Assembly (NCBI GenBank): GCA_965277735.1
Contig: CBDIDO010000002.1
Coordinates: 496,001-560,000, forward strand
Reading direction: 5' to 3'
DNA from: RH-AL1 sp965277735
Lineage (GTDB): Bacteria; Pseudomonadota; Alphaproteobacteria; Rhizobiales; Beijerinckiaceae
DNA: 64,000 nt
A program made the position numbers and the translations under genes. The notes under the pieces were generated by a model that saw only the letters and a list, made by a program, of their open reading frames with translations, had not been told where the DNA came from and ran no database searches. This document shows positions 44,965 to 53,436 of this stretch, piece after piece. Every line of letters starts with the position of its first letter. Position 1 is the first letter of the stretch.

Positions 44965-45330
44965 ATGGGCTTGTTCGATATGGCGAAGGGTGCGCTGGGT
45001 AGTGTCCTCGGCTCCGTCTCGCCGGATACGGTGACCGGCGCCGTCAACCAGGTCTATCCGGGCGGCCTCGGCGGCCTGCTGCAGAAGGCGCAGGAATCCG
45101 GCTACGGCGCCCAGGTCTCGTCCTGGCTCGGGCACGGGCCGAACGAGCCGATCAGCGCGCAGGACGTGCACAACATCCTCGGCAACCAGTACGTCCAGCA
45201 GCTCGAGCAACACTTCGGCCTGCCCGAGGGCCAGATCGCCGACGTGCTCGCCAAGGCGCTGCCGGCTGCGGTCGACTCGCAGAGCACCAACGGCCAGCTG
45301 CATCCGCAGGATCCGCCGGCGGCCAGCTGA
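44965..45330 (+). CDS. YidB family (DUF937) protein
   Basis: The 121-residue protein starts MGLFDMAKGALGSVLG and contains GGLGGLLQKAQESGYGAQVSSWLGHGPNEPISAQDVHNILG, the YidB/DUF937 pattern. GGAGG precedes the ATG at 44965. It is cytoplasmic, of unknown function, and often next to stress genes. The region just upstream holds the palindrome array at 44697-44838, which may regulate it. Confidence 0.9.
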   Translation: MGLFDMAKGALGSVLGSVSPDTVTGAVNQVYPGGLGGLLQKAQESGYGAQVSSWLGHGPNEPISAQDVHNILGNQYVQQLEQHFGLPEGQIADVLAKALPAAVDSQSTNGQLHPQDPPAAS

Positions 45331-45343
45331 AAACGAAATGAAA

Positions 45344-45375
45344 CGGCGGCGGGGACAATGCCCGCCGCCGCTTTT
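45344..45375 (+). terminator. Intrinsic terminator after the YidB gene
   Basis: The 10-bp stem CGGCGGCGGG / CCCGCCGCCG with a 7-nt loop is followed by CTTTT, 14 bp past the stop. Confidence 0.85.
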
Positions 45376-45447
45376 GACCTGCCCCACCGCACGTGTCTCG
45401 CGGGTGGCGGGGAGGATTTCGATACCGGCCCGTGGGCCGGCTGAACT

Positions 45448-46818
45448 CTACAGCCCGGCGAGATAGCGCGTTGGGTCTACGGGCGTCGAACCCTTGCGCA
45501 GCTCGAAGTGCAGCTGCGGCGAGGCGACGTTGCCGCTCTGGCCGGACTTGGCGATCGTCTGGCCGCGCTTCACCTGCTCGCCGCGCTTCACCGAGATGTC
45601 GCCGTTGTTGGCATAGGCCGACACGAAGCCGTTCGGGTGCCGGATCAGCACGAGATTGCCGAAGCCCTTGATCTCGCTGCCGGCGTAGGCGACGACGCCG
45701 CTTTCCGCCGCCTTCACCGGGGTGCCGTCCGGCACGGCGATGTTGATGCCGTCGTTGCCGCCCGTCTTGAAGCCCTGGATGATGCGGCCGTGCGCCGGCC
45801 AGCGGAACTCGGGCCCCCCCGAGGAGGCGACCTTCTCCTCGGCCGGCGGCAGGCTGGCGGTCGGCGTCGGGTCGGCCTGCGACTTGCGCGGGGCGATCGC
45901 CGGCACCTCGCGGGCCACCTTCGGCTCCTCTGCGATCTCCGCCTTGGCGACCCGGCCGCGGCCCGGCTGCTCGGCCTTGGCCGCCTCGCGGGAGGCCTTG
46001 GCGTCTTCGAGCTCGGCCTGCTTCTCCGCCTTCTTGGCGCGCTTGTCCTCGATCTCGGCCTTGCGGAGCTCGGCCTTGCTCATGGCCGCCTTATCCTTGG
46101 GCGACGCCTCGCCCATGCGGACGGGGGCCGCGCCCTTCTTCCAATGCATCACGTCGCCGTCGTCGTGCTTGGCCTTCGCGCGGGGCTCGTCGCGCTCGGC
46201 GACCTCCTCGTGCTTCGCCTTGCGATCCGACATCGTCTTGGCAAGCCGCTCGCGACCGTGCGGGTGGGGCTCGGCCTCGGCGACGTGCGAGCCGCCGGCC
46301 TGGTAGACCGGGATCACGAGGCGGGTGCCGGGGCGGACGTCAGCCGCGGAGCGGAAGCCGTTGGCGTGCAGCAGCGCGTCGGTCGGCACGTTGTAGCGGT
46401 TGGCGAGCATCGAGGCGGACTCGCCGTTGGCGGCGATGATCGCCATCCCGCCCTGCGCGCTCCAGGACCCGTGGCCGCTCGGGGCGGCGAACTCGGGGCG
46501 CGGCGGCGCGTAGGTGTCGTGCGGCACGGCGCGCGGGGCCTCGTAGCTGGCGACGCGGCTCGAGGCCGGCGCGGCGAGTGGGTGCGAGACGATCGCGCTG
46601 CGCGGCTGGTAGGTCGGCGGCGCCATGTCTTCGTTGGCAACCCGCGGCTCGAGGCTGCCGGTCGGCGCCGGATCGGTCGAGGCGGACTTGAAGGGATTGC
46701 CGAGCGGGTCGCCGGTGAAGCGGCTCGAGTCCGCGCAACCGGCGAGAAGGGCCGCCGTCACGCCGGCGAAAGCGAAACGCGTGACGAGGCGCACGCCGTA
46801 AGGAACTGCTTTACACAT
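45448..46818 (-). CDS. NlpD-like LysM/M23 lipoprotein (degenerate active site)
   Basis: I choose the ATG at 46818. The 456-residue protein has a lipoprotein signal (FAGVTAALLAGC) and a LysM domain (~124-170: GESASMLANRYNVPTDALLHANGF). A long Lys/Glu/Ala-rich, probably coiled segment (~190-310) leads to a C-terminal LytM/M23 domain. In the LytM domain zinc ligands are replaced: GGNDGINIAV instead of the H...D motif, YANN, and SPQLHFE with only one His of HxH. It therefore probably activates an amidase, as NlpD and EnvC do, rather than cutting peptidoglycan itself. The usual surE-pcm neighbours are absent. Confidence 0.85.
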   Translation of the reverse strand: MCKAVPYGVRLVTRFAFAGVTAALLAGCADSSRFTGDPLGNPFKSASTDPAPTGSLEPRVANEDMAPPTYQPRSAIVSHPLAAPASSRVASYEAPRAVPHDTYAPPRPEFAAPSGHGSWSAQGGMAIIAANGESASMLANRYNVPTDALLHANGFRSAADVRPGTRLVIPVYQAGGSHVAEAEPHPHGRERLAKTMSDRKAKHEEVAERDEPRAKAKHDDGDVMHWKKGAAPVRMGEASPKDKAAMSKAELRKAEIEDKRAKKAEKQAELEDAKASREAAKAEQPGRGRVAKAEIAEEPKVAREVPAIAPRKSQADPTPTASLPPAEEKVASSGGPEFRWPAHGRIIQGFKTGGNDGINIAVPDGTPVKAAESGVVAYAGSEIKGFGNLVLIRHPNGFVSAYANNGDISVKRGEQVKRGQTIAKSGQSGNVASPQLHFELRKGSTPVDPTRYLAGL

Positions 46819-47117
46819 GACGCAACCTGTCAAACACGCGGGGTCGGTTTGGCCATTAACGATGCGGCGAGTTAAGGACGGGTTTAAGATGAATAGGTCG
46901 CTCACCAAATCGCCGCGTTTGTAAATTTTAATATCCGTTAAGTATCTTGTCGGCAACAACCTGCAATCGGACGCGTTGCACTTGGCATACGGGCCCAATC
47001 GGGCAATCCGCCAGCGCCGCCGCGGGGCGCTTGCGCCGACCCCCTCGCACCCCACATGATGACAGAGACATCACGGCCGCGCTTCGGGCGGCCGTTCGCT
47101 TGGGCTCTTAAAGACAC
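46819..47117. other. Divergent intergenic region
   Basis: About 300 bp between the NlpD-like gene and the J-protein gene. It includes an AT-rich stretch (46900-46945) suitable for promoters and a GC-rich hairpin near 47074-47095. No gene or RNA is evident. Confidence 0.4.
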
Positions 47118-48080
47118 ATGCGCGATCCCTATTCCGTGCTCGGTATCGCCAAAGGCGCCGCGCAAGACGATATCAAGAAGGCGTATCGGCGCCTCGCCAA
47201 GAAGTACCACCCGGACCAGAGCAAGGAGCCGAAGGCGAAGGACCGCTTCGCCGAGGTCGGCGCAGCCTACGAGATCCTCGGCGACGAGAAGAAGCGCGGC
47301 CAGTTCGACCGTGGCGAGATCGACGGTGACGGCAAGCCGCGGTTCCACGGCGGCTTCGAGGGTTTTTCCGGCGGCAACGGCGGTCGCGGCGGCTTCGACA
47401 ATTTCGACTTCAACATGGGCAGCGCCCGCAGCGGTCGGGCCGGCGGCTTCGATGCCGCCGACATCTTTGCCGACATTTTCGGCGGCGCGGCGGGGTCGCG
47501 CGGCGGCGCCGGTGGCCGCTCGGGCGGCTTCGGCCAGCAGCGCACCCCGATCCGCGGCGAGGACGTGCAGGTCGCGACGACGATCACGCTCGCCGAGAGC
47601 GTGCATGGCGCGACGAAGCGGGTGAGCCTGCCGACCGGCCGCACGCTGGAGGTCTCCGTGCCCGCGGGCATCGAGGACGGCAAGTCGATCCGGCTGAAGT
47701 CGCAGGGCCAGCAGGGCGCCAACGGCGGCTCGACCGGCGATGCCATCGTGACGGTGTCGATCGGCCGTCACCCGCATTTCCGTGCCGACGGCGCCGACCT
47801 GCGGCTCGACCTGCCGATCACGCTCTACGAGGCGGTGCTCGGCGCCAAGGTCGCGGTGCCGACGCTCGAAGGCCAGGTGGAGATGTCGATTCCCGCCGGC
47901 ACCAACGGCGGCCGCACCTTGCGCCTGCGCGGCAAGGGCCTGCTGACGGCGGCGAAGACGCGCGGCGACCTGCTCGTCGCGCTGCGCATCGTGCTGCCGG
48001 ACGATCCCGCAAGCCTGTCGGACCTCGCCAGGACGCTGGCGGACTCGCAGCCCTACGAGCCGCGCAAATCCATGATGTGA
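47118..48080 (+). CDS. CbpA-like (class II) DnaJ-family protein
   Basis: The 320-residue protein has an N-terminal J domain with HPD (KKYHPDQSKEP, ~31-33) and a long Gly/Phe-rich region (~75-140, rich in GG and F). The C-terminal substrate domains (GEDVQVATTITLAESVHGATKRV, LPITLYEAVLGAKVAVPTLEG) lack the zinc fingers of DnaJ, as in CbpA. It would cooperate with DnaK (gene at 33560). It stands alone, convergent with the exported protein gene downstream. Confidence 0.9.
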   Translation: MRDPYSVLGIAKGAAQDDIKKAYRRLAKKYHPDQSKEPKAKDRFAEVGAAYEILGDEKKRGQFDRGEIDGDGKPRFHGGFEGFSGGNGGRGGFDNFDFNMGSARSGRAGGFDAADIFADIFGGAAGSRGGAGGRSGGFGQQRTPIRGEDVQVATTITLAESVHGATKRVSLPTGRTLEVSVPAGIEDGKSIRLKSQGQQGANGGSTGDAIVTVSIGRHPHFRADGADLRLDLPITLYEAVLGAKVAVPTLEGQVEMSIPAGTNGGRTLRLRGKGLLTAAKTRGDLLVALRIVLPDDPASLSDLARTLADSQPYEPRKSMM

Positions 48081-48119
48081 CGCCGGCGCCGACCGTGAAG
48101 GCCGGCGCCGTCGCGCGAC

Positions 48120-48791
48120 TTACATCGGCGGCTTGACGTCGTCCTTGCCGATGGCGACGAGCTTCGCGTTCAGCTTGCCACCGTCCGGCACGGCGACTGT
48201 GAACACCGTCGAGCCCTTGGTGACGATCGCCTTGTCGGCCGGAGCGAAGGCGACGATCGGCGCCGACGGCGGCACCGCGATCTTCAGCTCCTGGCCGTTG
48301 TCGTAGGTCACGGTGATCATCTTGTCGCCGCCGCCCATCGACGAAGACTTGATGGTGCCGTTGGTCATCTTGCTCTTGGTCATCGAGCCGCCGCCCATCG
48401 ACGACGACTTGATCGTGCCGTTGGTCATCTTGCTCTTGGTCATGCCGCCGCCGGTCTTGTCCTCGATCGAATCCCAGGCGTAATGGCCCTCGGCCGTGCC
48501 GTTCATCGACGCCGGGAACACCACCACCTCGAGAGCGGTCGGCGGGTTCTCGCCCTTGGTCGCCGTGCCGATGAACTTGCCGTCCTTCACCTCGTCGAGG
48601 CTCGACTTCACGACCCACACGAACTTGGTGTCGGGCGCGAGGGCGACCTCCTTGGTGCCGTCGGCGGTCTTCACGGTGATCGCGCTGTCGCTGACGCTCT
48701 CGATGGTTCCGCGGACGCGTTCCGGCCCCGCCTGCGCGGCGACCGTCATTGCGACGAGACTCGCCGCCGCGACCAGAATGGATCGTGCCAT
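48120..48791 (-). CDS. Exported hypothetical protein with 20-residue tandem repeat
   Basis: The 223-residue product (ATG at 48791) has a signal peptide (SILVAAASLVAMTVAAQA) and an OB-fold-like start (RVRGTIESVSDSAITVKTADGTKEVAL) as in DUF5666-type proteins. The middle contains two tandem copies of SMTKSKMTNGTIKSSSMGGG (60-bp DNA units, about 48328-48447, nearly identical). The rest is conserved-looking beta sheet. The repeat looks recent and may vary in copy number. Function unknown. Confidence 0.7.
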   Translation of the reverse strand: MARSILVAAASLVAMTVAAQAGPERVRGTIESVSDSAITVKTADGTKEVALAPDTKFVWVVKSSLDEVKDGKFIGTATKGENPPTALEVVVFPASMNGTAEGHYAWDSIEDKTGGGMTKSKMTNGTIKSSSMGGGSMTKSKMTNGTIKSSSMGGGDKMITVTYDNGQELKIAVPPSAPIVAFAPADKAIVTKGSTVFTVAVPDGGKLNAKLVAIGKDDVKPPM

Positions 48792-48893
48792 GTACGCTCT
48801 CCCGATTGTTGTCGTGACCGCGCTCATATGGCGCGGCAGCGCGCGACGTCCATCGGGCGCAATTAATTTGTGTGATTGATAAGAAGCGCCGCC

Positions 48894-49400
48894 CTACCTG
48901 GGCTTGCCGGAGATCGGCGACTGGAAGCTCAGGCCGAGGTCCCAGGGGAAATAGATCCACGTATCCTGCGACACCTCGGTGACGAACGTGTCGACGACGG
49001 GCCGGCCGGCCGGCTTGGCATAGACCGTGGCGAGATGCGCCTTCGGCAAAAGCTCGCGCATGACGCGCGCGGTCTGCCCGGTGTCGACGAGATCGTCGAC
49101 GATGAGGATGCCCGCGCCCCCGCCCGCCGATATCTCCGGCGCCATGCCCTTGAGGATCGTCGCCGCGCCCTGCTGGCTCTCGTTGGCGCCCGCCTCGCCG
49201 TGGTAGCTCGAGATCGACACGGTCTCGATCACCCGGATCGACAGCTCGCGCGCCACGATCGCCGCCGGCACCAGGCCGCCGCGCGTCACCGTCACCATCG
49301 CCGAAAACGGACCGAGCCCACTAAGCCGCCACGCCAGGGCGCGGCAATCGCGGTGGAACTGGTCCCAGGAGACTGGGAAAGCGCGCGTCTGATCCATCAT
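48894..49400 (-). CDS. gpt: Xanthine(-guanine) phosphoribosyltransferase
   Basis: The 168-residue enzyme salvages xanthine/guanine to the nucleotides using PRPP. The PRPP-binding loop is GILIVDDLVDTGQTARVM, with an upstream VTRGGLVPAAIVAREL segment typical of XGPRT. Its start ATGA overlaps the stop of the molybdopterin-binding-domain gene, so the two are translationally coupled. Confidence 0.87.
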   Translation of the reverse strand: MMDQTRAFPVSWDQFHRDCRALAWRLSGLGPFSAMVTVTRGGLVPAAIVARELSIRVIETVSISSYHGEAGANESQQGAATILKGMAPEISAGGGAGILIVDDLVDTGQTARVMRELLPKAHLATVYAKPAGRPVVDTFVTEVSQDTWIYFPWDLGLSFQSPISGKPR

Positions 49401-50125
49401 CCCACCTCGAAACCGAGCAGCATCGCATCGACGCGCCTTGCGGCCGCGTCGACGAGCGCCGAATCCTTGCCACGGACGACGATCTCGTTGTAGAATTGCC
49501 CGTCGCGAATGCTGGGATACGAGCCGATCGACACCGCCGGGTGATCTCTCGCGATCGCCTTCAGCGCGGCGGCATAGGTGCCCTCCGGCAACCTGCCGGC
49601 TGGGATCGCGCGCGACACGGTCCGGTCGCCGACGGCGAGCTTCGGCGTCACCGCCTCGAGCATCATCCGCATGATCGCCGGCACGCCCGCCATGACGATG
49701 ACGTTGCCGATCCAGAAGCCCGGCGCCTTCGAGACCTCGTTCTCGACGAGGTCGGCGCCGTGCGGGATGCGCGCCATGCGCCGGCGCGCTTCGTTGAGAT
49801 CCTCCGGCTTGATGCGCTCGAGCAGCAGCGCGATCGCGCGCGGATCCTCCGAGATGCCGACACCAAACGCCGTGGCGACGGCATCGGCGGTAATGTCGTC
49901 GTGCGTCGGGCCGATGCCGCCCGTCGTGAAGAGATAGGTGTAGCGCGCCCGCAGCGCGTTGATCGCCGCGACGATCTCGTCGAGCTCGTCGGGCACGACG
50001 CGCACCTCGCGCAGGTCGATGCCGAGCTCGGTGCAACGATCGGCGATGACGCCGATGTTCTTGTCCTTGGTGCGCCCGGAGAGGATCTCGTCGCCGATCA
50101 CGAGGACCGCCGCAGTAACGCTCAT
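49397..50125 (-). CDS. CinA-type molybdopterin-binding domain protein
   Basis: The 242-residue protein matches the N-terminal COG1058 domain of CinA. It begins TAAVLVIGDEILSGRTKDKNIG and has the MoaB/MogA-like loop FTTGGIGPTHDDITADAVA. It lacks the C-terminal deamidase domain of full CinA, so nucleotide pyrophosphatase activity is possible but unproven. It is the first gene of a two-gene unit with gpt and lies 10 bp downstream of the OhrR-type gene. Confidence 0.85.
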   Translation of the reverse strand: MSVTAAVLVIGDEILSGRTKDKNIGVIADRCTELGIDLREVRVVPDELDEIVAAINALRARYTYLFTTGGIGPTHDDITADAVATAFGVGISEDPRAIALLLERIKPEDLNEARRRMARIPHGADLVENEVSKAPGFWIGNVIVMAGVPAIMRMMLEAVTPKLAVGDRTVSRAIPAGRLPEGTYAAALKAIARDHPAVSIGSYPSIRDGQFYNEIVVRGKDSALVDAAARRVDAMLLGFEVG

Positions 50126-50135
50126 GACGTGACGC

Positions 50136-50600
50136 TCATGCCGGTTCCAGCGCCTCGCCGCAGGCGCCCTGCAGCGAGCTGCGCAGCTTGCTCAGCCGGT
50201 CGATGAGCTCCAGCATCTCCGGCATGTCGAGCTGAGTCATGCAGCCTATGTCCTTGGGGACCGAGGAGGCCTTCTGCTCGAGCGCCTGGCCCGCCGAGGT
50301 GAGCAGGATCGTCACCTGCCGCTCGTCGGAGGGGTCGCGGACGCGACGGACGTAGCCGAGGCCCTCGAGCCGCTTGAGCAAGGGCGTCAGCGTGCCGGAA
50401 TCGAGAAACAGCTGCGCGCCGATCTCCTTGACGCGCATGCCGTCCCGTTCCCACAGGACGAGCAGCACCAGATATTGCGGATAGGTCAGCCCGAGCGGCT
50501 CGAGCAGGACGCGGTAGGCACGCGTGAACGCGTGTGAGGTCGAGTAGACCGCGAAGCAGAGCTGCTTACGCAAGGGAGGGATCAACGGGTCGGACATCAT
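50136..50600 (-). CDS. MarR-family regulator, OhrR type
   Basis: The 154-residue protein has the OhrR pattern: an N-terminal peroxide-sensing Cys in LRKQLCFAVYSTSHAF (C15), a winged helix (VKEIGAQLFLDSGTLTPLLKRLEGLGYVRRVRDPSDERQV) and a second Cys (IGCMTQLD) that could form the oxidised disulfide. OhrR represses the organic-hydroperoxide reductase gene ohr, which is not in the window. It may lead an operon with the CinA-type and gpt genes (10-bp gap). Confidence 0.86.
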   Translation of the reverse strand: MMSDPLIPPLRKQLCFAVYSTSHAFTRAYRVLLEPLGLTYPQYLVLLVLWERDGMRVKEIGAQLFLDSGTLTPLLKRLEGLGYVRRVRDPSDERQVTILLTSAGQALEQKASSVPKDIGCMTQLDMPEMLELIDRLSKLRSSLQGACGEALEPA

Positions 50601-50828
50601 GAATGTTTAGACGTTTTCGAGGTCATGGCCAGTTTCCATTGCAAGCAATTTAACGTGGCGCGGCTGACAATCCAGGGTGGCGTGCCCACCGGGGGAGACG
50701 CGGTGTCGCGCAACACAAGATTGACTTGCACCCCAAGGTGAAATCGCTTGAACATGCCGCAAAGTACGCCGCGCGCCGCGTCTCCACGCAGGCGGGGATT
50801 GTGCCGGAACGCCAGGAGTAACGAAAAG

Positions 50829-52364
50829 ATGGGCTCGCCCAAGCCTCCCATGCCGCTCGCCCGGCAGACGCTCGCTCGTTTGGCGTGCGCTGCGCTGATC
50901 GTTGGCGGCATCGGGCTCGCGCTCGCGACGCCCGTCGCCGCGCGCGGGCCGGATTCGCTGGCCGACGAAGCGTCGGCGGTGAGCGACGCCGTCGTCAACA
51001 TCTCCGCGACCCAGACGGTGGAAGAGAAGAAGCAGGCGAGCAACGACGATTCCGACGCGCAGCCGAACCAGGGCCAGCAGGGCACGCCGTTCGACGATCT
51101 CTTCGACGAGTTCTTCAAGAAACGCCATGGTGGCAACGGTGGCGACGACGCCGCCCACCACGGTGAGCGCCAGTCGAACTCGCTCGGCTCCGGCTTCGTG
51201 GTCGATCCCAAGGGGATCATCATCACCAACAACCACGTCATCGCCGACGCCAACGAGATCACGGTGATCTTCACCGACGGGCAGAAGCTGCGCGCCAAGG
51301 TGATCGGCACGGACACCAAGGTCGACGTCGCGGTGCTGAAGGTCGAGCCGGAGAAGCCGCTGAAGTCGGTCAAGTTCGGCGACAGCGAGGCGATGCGCGT
51401 CGGCGACTGGGTGATGGCGGTCGGCAACCCGTTCGGGCTCGGCGGCACGGTGACGGCGGGCATCGTCTCGGCGCGCCACCGCAACATCGATTCCGGCCCC
51501 TACGACAATTACATCCAGACCGACGCGGCCATCAACAAGGGCAATTCCGGCGGCCCGCTGTTCAACATGGCGGGCGACGTCATCGGCATCAACACGGCGA
51601 TCCTGTCGCCGTCGGGCGGCTCGATCGGCATCGGCTTCGCGACGCCGGCCTCGACGGTGATGCCGGTGATCGACCAGCTCGAGAAGTTCGGCGAGGTCCG
51701 CCGCGGCTGGCTCGGCGTGCGCATCCAGAACGTCGACGACACGATTGCCGAGAGCCTCGACCTCGGCAAGACGCGCGGCGCGCTCGTCTCCGGCACCGAC
51801 GCCAAGGGACCGGCCGCCGAGGCGGGCATCGAGACCGGCGACGTCATCGTCAGGTTCGACGGGCAAGAGGTGAAGGAATCGCGCGAGCTGCCGAAGATCG
51901 TCGCGCTGACGCCGGTCGGCAAGGAAGTGCCGGTCGTCGTGGTGCGCAAGGGCAAGGAGCTGAGCAAGAGCGTCAAGCTCGGCCGGCTCGACGACGTCAC
52001 CAAGGTGGCAGCGAAGAGCGGCGCCACGCCCGATGCGGCGACGCCGCCGGGACCTGCCGCCGTCCAGGGCGCGCTTGGCATGACCTTCTCCGGCCTCACC
52101 AACGAGACGCGGCAGAAGTTCTCGATCAACGACAGCGTCTCGTCGGGCGTCGTGATCAGCGATGTCGCGCCGAACTCGCCCGCAGCCGACAAGCAGCTGC
52201 ACCCCGGCGAGATCCTGGTCGAGATCAACCAGGAGCCGGTGAGCGAGCCCGCCGCCGCCGCCGACAAGATGCGGGCCCTGAAGGGCGGCGGCAAGAAAAC
52301 CGCGCTGCTGCTCGTCGCCAACGCGCAGGGCGAAGTGCGTTTCGTCGCGGTGCCGGTGAACTAG
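50829..52364 (+). CDS. Periplasmic serine protease, DegP/HtrA family
   Basis: I choose the ATG at 50829, giving 511 residues. It has a signal peptide (LACAALIVGGIGLALATPVAA), an acidic/Gln-rich linker, then the trypsin-like domain with catalytic His (TNNHVI, ~136), Asp (DVAVLKV, ~165) and Ser (GNSGGPL, ~240). Two PDZ domains follow (~300-385 and ~415-505). It degrades or refolds misfolded envelope proteins. A HisGly-rich loop (RHGGNGGDDAAHHGE) precedes the protease domain. It is divergent from the OhrR gene. Confidence 0.94.
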   Translation: MGSPKPPMPLARQTLARLACAALIVGGIGLALATPVAARGPDSLADEASAVSDAVVNISATQTVEEKKQASNDDSDAQPNQGQQGTPFDDLFDEFFKKRHGGNGGDDAAHHGERQSNSLGSGFVVDPKGIIITNNHVIADANEITVIFTDGQKLRAKVIGTDTKVDVAVLKVEPEKPLKSVKFGDSEAMRVGDWVMAVGNPFGLGGTVTAGIVSARHRNIDSGPYDNYIQTDAAINKGNSGGPLFNMAGDVIGINTAILSPSGGSIGIGFATPASTVMPVIDQLEKFGEVRRGWLGVRIQNVDDTIAESLDLGKTRGALVSGTDAKGPAAEAGIETGDVIVRFDGQEVKESRELPKIVALTPVGKEVPVVVVRKGKELSKSVKLGRLDDVTKVAAKSGATPDAATPPGPAAVQGALGMTFSGLTNETRQKFSINDSVSSGVVISDVAPNSPAADKQLHPGEILVEINQEPVSEPAAAADKMRALKGGGKKTALLLVANAQGEVRFVAVPVN

Positions 52365-52385
52365 GCAGTCGACGCGCCGGCGGCC

Positions 52386-52766
52386 TCACGCGTATTGCGC
52401 GACGCCGTTGCCGAACGACCAGTTCTCCTTCTTCACCTCGACGAGGTTGATGAACACGTCTTCCTTCCGCACGCCGGGTGACGCGCCGAGACGCTCGGCG
52501 ATGCCGCGGTAGAAGGCCTGCTTCTGCGGCGTGTCGCGCGTGTCGTTGGCGGTGATCTGGATGATCACGAGGTCGTCGCTGCGCGCGATTCCGAGATAGC
52601 TCGGGCTGTAGGCGAACGTGTCGGCGTCGTGCTCGTCGATCGTCATGAACAGATCGTCCTCCGGCACCGAGAACGTCTCGTGCATCGCGGCGTAGATTCC
52701 GTCGACGAGCGCCTTCTTGTAAGTCGCGGCCTTGCCGCGACGAATCGAGATTCGGACGAGTGGCAT
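52386..52766 (-). CDS. Tautomerase family protein
   Basis: The 126-residue protein starts MPLVRISIRRGK, giving the catalytic N-terminal Pro after Met removal, and has the repeated tautomerase strands typical of the longer (~125-residue) family. The ATG at 52766 follows GGAGG and overlaps the stop of the DUF4865 gene by one base (TGATG). The substrate is unknown. Confidence 0.85.
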   Translation of the reverse strand: MPLVRISIRRGKAATYKKALVDGIYAAMHETFSVPEDDLFMTIDEHDADTFAYSPSYLGIARSDDLVIIQITANDTRDTPQKQAFYRGIAERLGASPGVRKEDVFINLVEVKKENWSFGNGVAQYA

Positions 52767-53350
52767 CACTTTCCTCCCTCTGTGAGCCGCGCCCAACCCG
52801 GGCGGGCGAGATAGGCCACGTCGTAGACGGTGGCGCCGCCGACGGCTTCAGCCGGCGTACGCACCAACGCGGTGCGGGTCAGCCGCCAGGTCGTCGGATC
52901 GAGCGCGGAAACAGCGGCCAGGACATCGGGATCGCCGATCATGTCGGCGACGCGCGCGGCCTCGGACTTACGCAGGCTCGCGGGATCGACGTCGGCATCG
53001 AGCGCGATCTGCTCCTCGACCACAGCGCGGACCTCGGCACCATCGCCTTTCGCTTGCGCCGCGAGCGGCAACGCCGTCTCGACGAGCGGGCGTCCGAAGG
53101 CCTCGATGACGGCGCCGAAGCGGCCGGGGTCGGCCAGCATGTCCATCGCGGCCGCCGCGTCGTCCCAGAGGTAGATCGACGCGTAGGCGTTGCCCGAGGC
53201 GCCGGCCACGCCGCGCGTGCGGATCGCGAAAGCCTTGAAGGCCAACCCCGGCGTCGCGTCCCACATCGGGCCGCGGGTGGCCGCACGCTCCCGTATCTTT
53301 TCGAGCGCGAAATCGGCTGGGAGCCGGTGCGCGTATTTCAGTGTCAGCAT
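52766..53350 (-). CDS. DUF4865 family protein
   Basis: The 194-residue protein begins MLTLKYAHRLPADFALEKIRERA and contains GLAFKAFAIRTRGVAG and YASIYLWDDAAAAMDML, the DUF4865 pattern. It is translationally coupled to the tautomerase gene and divergent from a LysR regulator. This LysR/DUF4865/tautomerase cluster recurs in proteobacteria and probably handles a small carbonyl or aromatic compound, although the substrate is unproven. The ATG at 53350 follows GGAGG. Confidence 0.84.
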   Translation of the reverse strand: MLTLKYAHRLPADFALEKIRERAATRGPMWDATPGLAFKAFAIRTRGVAGASGNAYASIYLWDDAAAAMDMLADPGRFGAVIEAFGRPLVETALPLAAQAKGDGAEVRAVVEEQIALDADVDPASLRKSEAARVADMIGDPDVLAAVSALDPTTWRLTRTALVRTPAEAVGGATVYDVAYLARPGWARLTEGGK

Positions 53351-53414
53351 GCCTGCCTCCTGCGAGGCCCTCGACATGGCAGCACCGGGAGATTATGAAA
53401 ACATATGCTTGAAT

Positions 53415-53427
53415 ATATCAGAGATAT
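53415..53427. promoter_or_regulatory. Candidate LysR operator
   Basis: The short inverted repeat ATATC-AGA-GATAT lies in an AT-rich 86-bp divergent promoter region, 10 bp before the LysR start. It has the T-N11-A type spacing of LysR boxes and could mediate autoregulation and control of the DUF4865 gene. Confidence 0.45.
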
Positions 53428-53436
53428 CATTTCGAA

